Translations under genes and position numbers: made by a program
Notes under the pieces: generated by a model
Told to the model about the DNA's origin: nothing
What the model saw: the letters and a program-made list of their open reading frames with translations, nothing else
Database searches by the model: none
Shown: one piece after another, positions 7,226 to 9,968 of the stretch
How positions within the stretch are numbered: position 1 is the stretch's first letter
How the letters are laid out: each line of letters begins with the position of its first letter
DNA from: an uncultured Clostridia bacterium
Lineage (GTDB): Bacteria; Bacillota; Clostridia; Oscillospirales; Oscillospiraceae
Assembly: GCA_945926565.1 (NCBI GenBank)
Contig: CAMELY010000043.1
Location: 1 to 9,968 of the forward strand
Direction: 5' to 3'
Length of the DNA: 9,968 nucleotides

Positions 7226-8185
7226 TTGGAAAAAGAATTTGATATCGTGGCCATTGGAACGATGGCCTATGACATGATTCTCCGCACAGTGGATGAATCT
7301 GTCTTCACCCGGGACACCACCCTGCTGGAGAGCGTGGGCGTCTCCTCCGGAGGGGGAGCCATGACCCAGGCGGTAGCGGCCCAGCGGCTGGGCTGTAAGA
7401 CAGCGCTGGTAGGCAAGGTCTGCCGGGACGCGTTCAGCAGTTATCTGCTCCAGGTACTGGATGAGGCCGGAGTTGACCGCAGCCAGGTGATCCAATCGCC
7501 CGGGGACAGTATGTCACTCACCTTTGCCCTGGTACGCCCGGACGGCGCCCGTCACTTTTTGGGGCGGATGGGCAGCAACAATCAGAGCCTTTGCCTGAAT
7601 GATTTTGATCTGGACATTGTCCGCCGCGCAAGGATTGTCAGCTATGGGAGCTATCTGGTGCTCCAGGGACTGGACGGCGCGGGCATCACCCGGATCTTTA
7701 CCGAGGCCAGGCAGGCGGGGGCAATCACTGTGGCTGACGTGGCAAACGATTCCTTCCGGCAGGGGAGGGAGGTTGTCCTTCAGAATCTGCCTCTGATTGA
7801 CTATTTTATTCCCAGCTATGTGGAGGCGGCGTATCTGACCGGCGAGCAGGATGTGGCCGGGATGGCACGATTCCTCCTGGACCGAGGAGCCAATACCGTC
7901 ATCATCAAAAACGGAGAGGCAGGCTGTTATGTGGCAAACAGCCAGATCGCGCAGACAGTGCCCGCATTTCGCGTGGAGGCCTGCGACACCACCGGAGCCG
8001 GAGACAATTTTGTGGGCGGCTTTATGGCGGGCCTGATAGAAGGAATGCCGCTGCTGGAGGCGGTTCGCTATGGAAATGCCGTGGCGGCAGTCAGTGTGAC
8101 AGGCATGGGAGCGGTCTCCGCGCTGCGGGACAAGGCCCAGGTTCTCAAGCTGTTTGAGAGCGAAAGCTCTGAAATAAGATCTTAG
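7226..8185 (+). CDS. PfkB/ribokinase-family sugar kinase
   Basis: ATP-dependent sugar kinase of 319 aa, full length for the PfkB family. Seen: first strand FDIVAIGTMAYDMI (5-18); the substrate-lid and glycine-rich first signature around SSGGGAMTQAVAAQRLG (40-56), then ALVGKVCRDAFS; and the second signature DTTGAGDNFVGGF at 254-266, where D260 is the catalytic base and GAGD forms the anion hole. The common Asn of the first motif (GGxxxN) is Thr47-Gln48 here, so sugar contacts may differ. Translation starts at TTG. It lies 20 bases after the FGGY kinase and 21 before a class II aldolase. A PfkB kinase feeding a class II aldolase is the arrangement of phosphofructokinase or tagatose kinase with GatY, and of IolC with IolJ in inositol breakdown. 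A likely job is phosphorylation of a ketose, ketose monophosphate or deoxy-keto sugar before aldol cleavage (inference). Family secure; substrate unknown. Confidence 0.9.
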   Translation: MEKEFDIVAIGTMAYDMILRTVDESVFTRDTTLLESVGVSSGGGAMTQAVAAQRLGCKTALVGKVCRDAFSSYLLQVLDEAGVDRSQVIQSPGDSMSLTFALVRPDGARHFLGRMGSNNQSLCLNDFDLDIVRRARIVSYGSYLVLQGLDGAGITRIFTEARQAGAITVADVANDSFRQGREVVLQNLPLIDYFIPSYVEAAYLTGEQDVAGMARFLLDRGANTVIIKNGEAGCYVANSQIAQTVPAFRVEACDTTGAGDNFVGGFMAGLIEGMPLLEAVRYGNAVAAVSVTGMGAVSALRDKAQVLKLFESESSEIRS

Positions 8186-8206
8186 TTAGGAAATGAGGAG
8201 ATCATT

Positions 8207-9067
8207 ATGGCAAAAGAATTGGAATCGCTGAAGCAGTATCTGGTGGATGCCAGAGCGAGAAAGTACGCCCTGGGCGGCTTTTGCTTCTGGAACTACGCTT
8301 ACGGAATGGCCATCGCCGAGGTGGCGCAGAAGCTGAACCTGCCCATGCTCTACATTATCGGCGACGCTGAGGTGCAGTTTTTTGGCGGCCTGAAAAACGC
8401 GGTTCAGGCGGCACAGACGGTTGCGGAGCATGTAGATGTTCCGGTGATTCTCCATGCGGATCACTTCCGGGAGTACGATGATATCCGCCGGGCGATTGAT
8501 GCGGGCTTCCGCTCCGTTATGATCGACGCCTCTGCCTATCCGCTGGAGGAGAACATTCAGCGGACAGCTCAGGTGGTGGAGCTGGCGCACTCCGCCGGCG
8601 TCTCGGTGGAGGGAGAGCTGGGCCGGATTGCCGGCTGTGAGCAGAAGCTCTCCCTGTCTGAGGAGGAGGCGATGCAGACGGACCCTGACGAGGCGGCCTA
8701 TTTCGTCCAGGCCACCGGCGTGGATATCCTGGCCCTCTCCATCGGCACCGTACACGGAGAGTATCGCTTCCCGCCCAGAATCAATATCCCCCGGCTGGAA
8801 CGGATTGCGGAGAAGGTCTCTATTCCGCTGGTCATGCACGGCGGCTCCGGCACGCCGGAGGATAAGGTGGCAGAGGCGGTGGAGCACGGCATCACCAAGC
8901 TGAACCTGGCAACTGACCTGGTCAAAACCGCCGGACAGGCTACCGCCCGCGTACAGCAGCAGCCCGGCTTCGGCTATTCTGTAGCGAATCTCTACGCCCC
9001 CGCCTATGTGGATCTGGCCCGGTACGCGGAGCACAAGATGCGGCTGCTGGCGAAAAACATTTTGTAA
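8207..9067 (+). CDS. Class II (zinc) ketose-phosphate aldolase, FbaA/GatY/IolJ-like
   Basis: TIM-barrel metal-dependent aldolase, 286 aa, standard for the GatY/KbaY/IolJ size class. Visible active-site elements: HADH at 83-86 with catalytic D85 and Zn ligand H86; EGELG at 135-139 with a metal-side Glu; IGTVHG with Zn ligand H183; MHGGSG with Zn ligand H211; and the phosphate-binding loop KLNLATDL (231-238). These match the family, so reversible cleavage of a ketose phosphate to a triose or hydroxyketone plus an aldehyde is well supported. Differences: the usual FNxxN near the N-terminus reads GFCFWNYAYG (24-33), the Leu of HLDH is Ala84, and the C-terminal region is short, ending AKNIL. These lie near the substrate pocket and suggest a non-standard substrate rather than fructose 1,6-bisphosphate. 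ATG 8207 has GAGGAG six bases upstream. It follows the PfkB kinase, which probably makes its substrate, and precedes an aldo/keto reductase that may consume one product. Confidence 0.92.
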   Translation: MAKELESLKQYLVDARARKYALGGFCFWNYAYGMAIAEVAQKLNLPMLYIIGDAEVQFFGGLKNAVQAAQTVAEHVDVPVILHADHFREYDDIRRAIDAGFRSVMIDASAYPLEENIQRTAQVVELAHSAGVSVEGELGRIAGCEQKLSLSEEEAMQTDPDEAAYFVQATGVDILALSIGTVHGEYRFPPRINIPRLERIAEKVSIPLVMHGGSGTPEDKVAEAVEHGITKLNLATDLVKTAGQATARVQQQPGFGYSVANLYAPAYVDLARYAEHKMRLLAKNIL

Positions 9068-9085
9068 CAGAGAGGGGAAAAGACC

Positions 9086-9968
9086 ATGAAACGGGTTTCT
9101 CTGGGCAGCCGGCTGGACATTGCGCCGGTTGCCGTGGGTACGATGAATCTCCTGGACTGGGGTCTGGATCGGGAAGGACTGGTCAAGCGCATTCATGAGT
9201 ATCTGGAGTTGGGGCTGACTACCTTTGATCTGGCGGATATTTACGGCGGGGGCGGCTGCGAACAGCTTTTTGGCGACGCCCTGCGGCTGGAGCCCGGCCT
9301 TCGGGATCAGCTGGAGATCATCTCCAAGGGCTGCATCGTATACGACCAACCGAGACGGCCCTATTTTGTGCGGGAGTCCTATAACCTCTCCCGGGACTAT
9401 ATCATCTCCGCCTGTGAGCGCTCCCTTCAGCGGCTGGGGGTGGAGTACCTGGATCTGTATCTGCTCCACCGGCCCTGTCCGCTGATGGATCCGGAAGAGG
9501 TTGCGCAGGCGCTGACCCGGCTCAAGGAGTCCGGCAAGGTGAAGAATTTCGGCCTCTCCAACTTCCTGCCGGAGCAGATTGCCGCCCTGGAGGCGTACAC
9601 GGATATCCCGTTTGTCACCAACCAGATCAAGATGAGCGTCAAGTGCATGGATTTCCTGGCAGACGGCACCCAGGAGGACGCCCTGCGGAGAAAAATGCCG
9701 CTGATGGCCTACTCTCCTGCCTGCGGAGGAGCGCTGTTCCGGCAGGATCTGTGCAAGGAGGATCTGGCGACGGTGGAGGTGCTCCGGGAGATTCAGGAGG
9801 AACTGGGAGCGGAGAGCCTGGACGAGGTGCTCTACGCCTGGCTGTACCGGCTGCCGGTGACAGTGGTGCCGGTGACCGGGACGGGGAAAAAGGAACGGGT
9901 TCTGCGGGCAGTCAAGGCGCTGGACTACAATATGACCAGGGAGCAGTGGTACGATATTCTGCGCATTG
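9086..9968 (+). CDS. Aldo/keto reductase, YdhF-like, 3' end just outside the window
   Basis: NAD(P)H-dependent carbonyl reductase with the AKR TIM barrel; 294 codons are visible and no stop is reached. It resembles E. coli YdhF (about 298 aa) along its whole length: the starting region with MNLLDWGL, DLADIYGGGGCEQLFG, DLYLLHRPCPLMDPEEVA, SGKVKNFGLSNF, AYSPACGGALF, and the terminal MTREQWYDIL. By that alignment only about 5-10 residues are missing. The AKR tetrad is complete: D48, Y53 (acid), K81 and H128. The cofactor region near PVTGTGKKERV in the last 50 residues is also present. ATG 9086 follows AGAGGGGA and sits 18 bases after the aldolase stop. In this context it probably reduces the aldehyde or hydroxyketone released by the aldolase, or a keto sugar, so re-oxidising NAD(P)H in a fermenting anaerobe; this is inference. 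Family is secure, specificity unknown. Confidence 0.92.
   Translation, partial: MKRVSLGSRLDIAPVAVGTMNLLDWGLDREGLVKRIHEYLELGLTTFDLADIYGGGGCEQLFGDALRLEPGLRDQLEIISKGCIVYDQPRRPYFVRESYNLSRDYIISACERSLQRLGVEYLDLYLLHRPCPLMDPEEVAQALTRLKESGKVKNFGLSNFLPEQIAALEAYTDIPFVTNQIKMSVKCMDFLADGTQEDALRRKMPLMAYSPACGGALFRQDLCKEDLATVEVLREIQEELGAESLDEVLYAWLYRLPVTVVPVTGTGKKERVLRAVKALDYNMTREQWYDILRI

Larger units (their letters stand above)
1..9968 (+). other. Internal part of a single operon for a GRE-based carbohydrate pathway
   Basis: Eight genes in the same direction are separated by 16, 28, 24, 12, 20, 21 and 18 bases, all occupied by ribosome sites. No gap exceeds 30 bases, and I found no hairpin with a T-run and no promoter-like element between genes. 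The order activase-GRE-activase-GRE-kinase-kinase-aldolase-reductase groups radical generation first and downstream sugar chemistry second. Both operon ends, and any transporter or regulator, lie outside the window. Confidence 0.85.

Noticed and set aside
8186..9469. Long minus-strand open frame (about 427 codons) opposite the aldolase and reductase genes.
   Set aside because: The plus strand encodes two proteins with complete catalytic motifs. The antisense translation shows no recognisable motif, spans the gap between two real genes, and is expected from GC-rich codon use.

Overview
The window is one continuous run of eight co-directional plus-strand genes, with the first cut at its 5' end and the last missing only its final few codons. 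Gaps between genes are about 12 to 28 bases and nearly every gene has a clear purine-rich Shine-Dalgarno sequence. I see no promoter, terminator, regulator, transporter, RNA gene, repeat or mobile element, so this looks like the middle of a longer operon. The sequence is visibly GC-rich (about 60% by eye, not counted). Strong AGGAGG-type ribosome sites and two oxygen-sensitive glycyl radical systems suggest a strictly anaerobic GC-rich Firmicute, perhaps a gut Oscillospiraceae or Lachnospiraceae relative. That placement is inference.

Layout: (1) 1-645, C-terminal part of a radical SAM glycyl-radical-enzyme (GRE) activase that still carries a ferredoxin-type four-Cys motif; (2) 662-2725, GRE 1, 687 aa; (3) 2754-3482, a second, compact GRE activase without that ferredoxin insert; (4) 3507-5882, GRE 2, 791 aa; (5) 5895-7205, FGGY carbohydrate kinase resembling sedoheptulokinases; (6) 7226-8185, PfkB sugar kinase with a TTG start; (7) 8207-9067, class II zinc ketose-phosphate aldolase; (8) 9086-9968, aldo/keto reductase resembling E. 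coli YdhF.

How they may work together (inference): both GREs have the Cys-x-Glu active-site pattern of GRE eliminases and decarboxylases, not the Cys-Cys of true pyruvate formate-lyase. One or both may remove water, or open a ring, in a polyol, anhydrosugar or sugar derivative to give a deoxy-keto sugar. The two kinases would phosphorylate it, the aldolase would cleave it to DHAP or glyceraldehyde phosphate plus a small carbonyl, and the reductase would reduce that carbonyl to dispose of electrons. The logic parallels the E. coli anhydroglycolysis route (GREs YbiW/PflD, aldolases FsaA/FsaB, reductase GldA) and the IolC-IolJ kinase-aldolase pair of inositol breakdown, but the parts differ. The exact combination of two diverged GREs, two kinase folds, a class II aldolase and an AKR matches no pathway I recognise, and it is the candidate undescribed system here.
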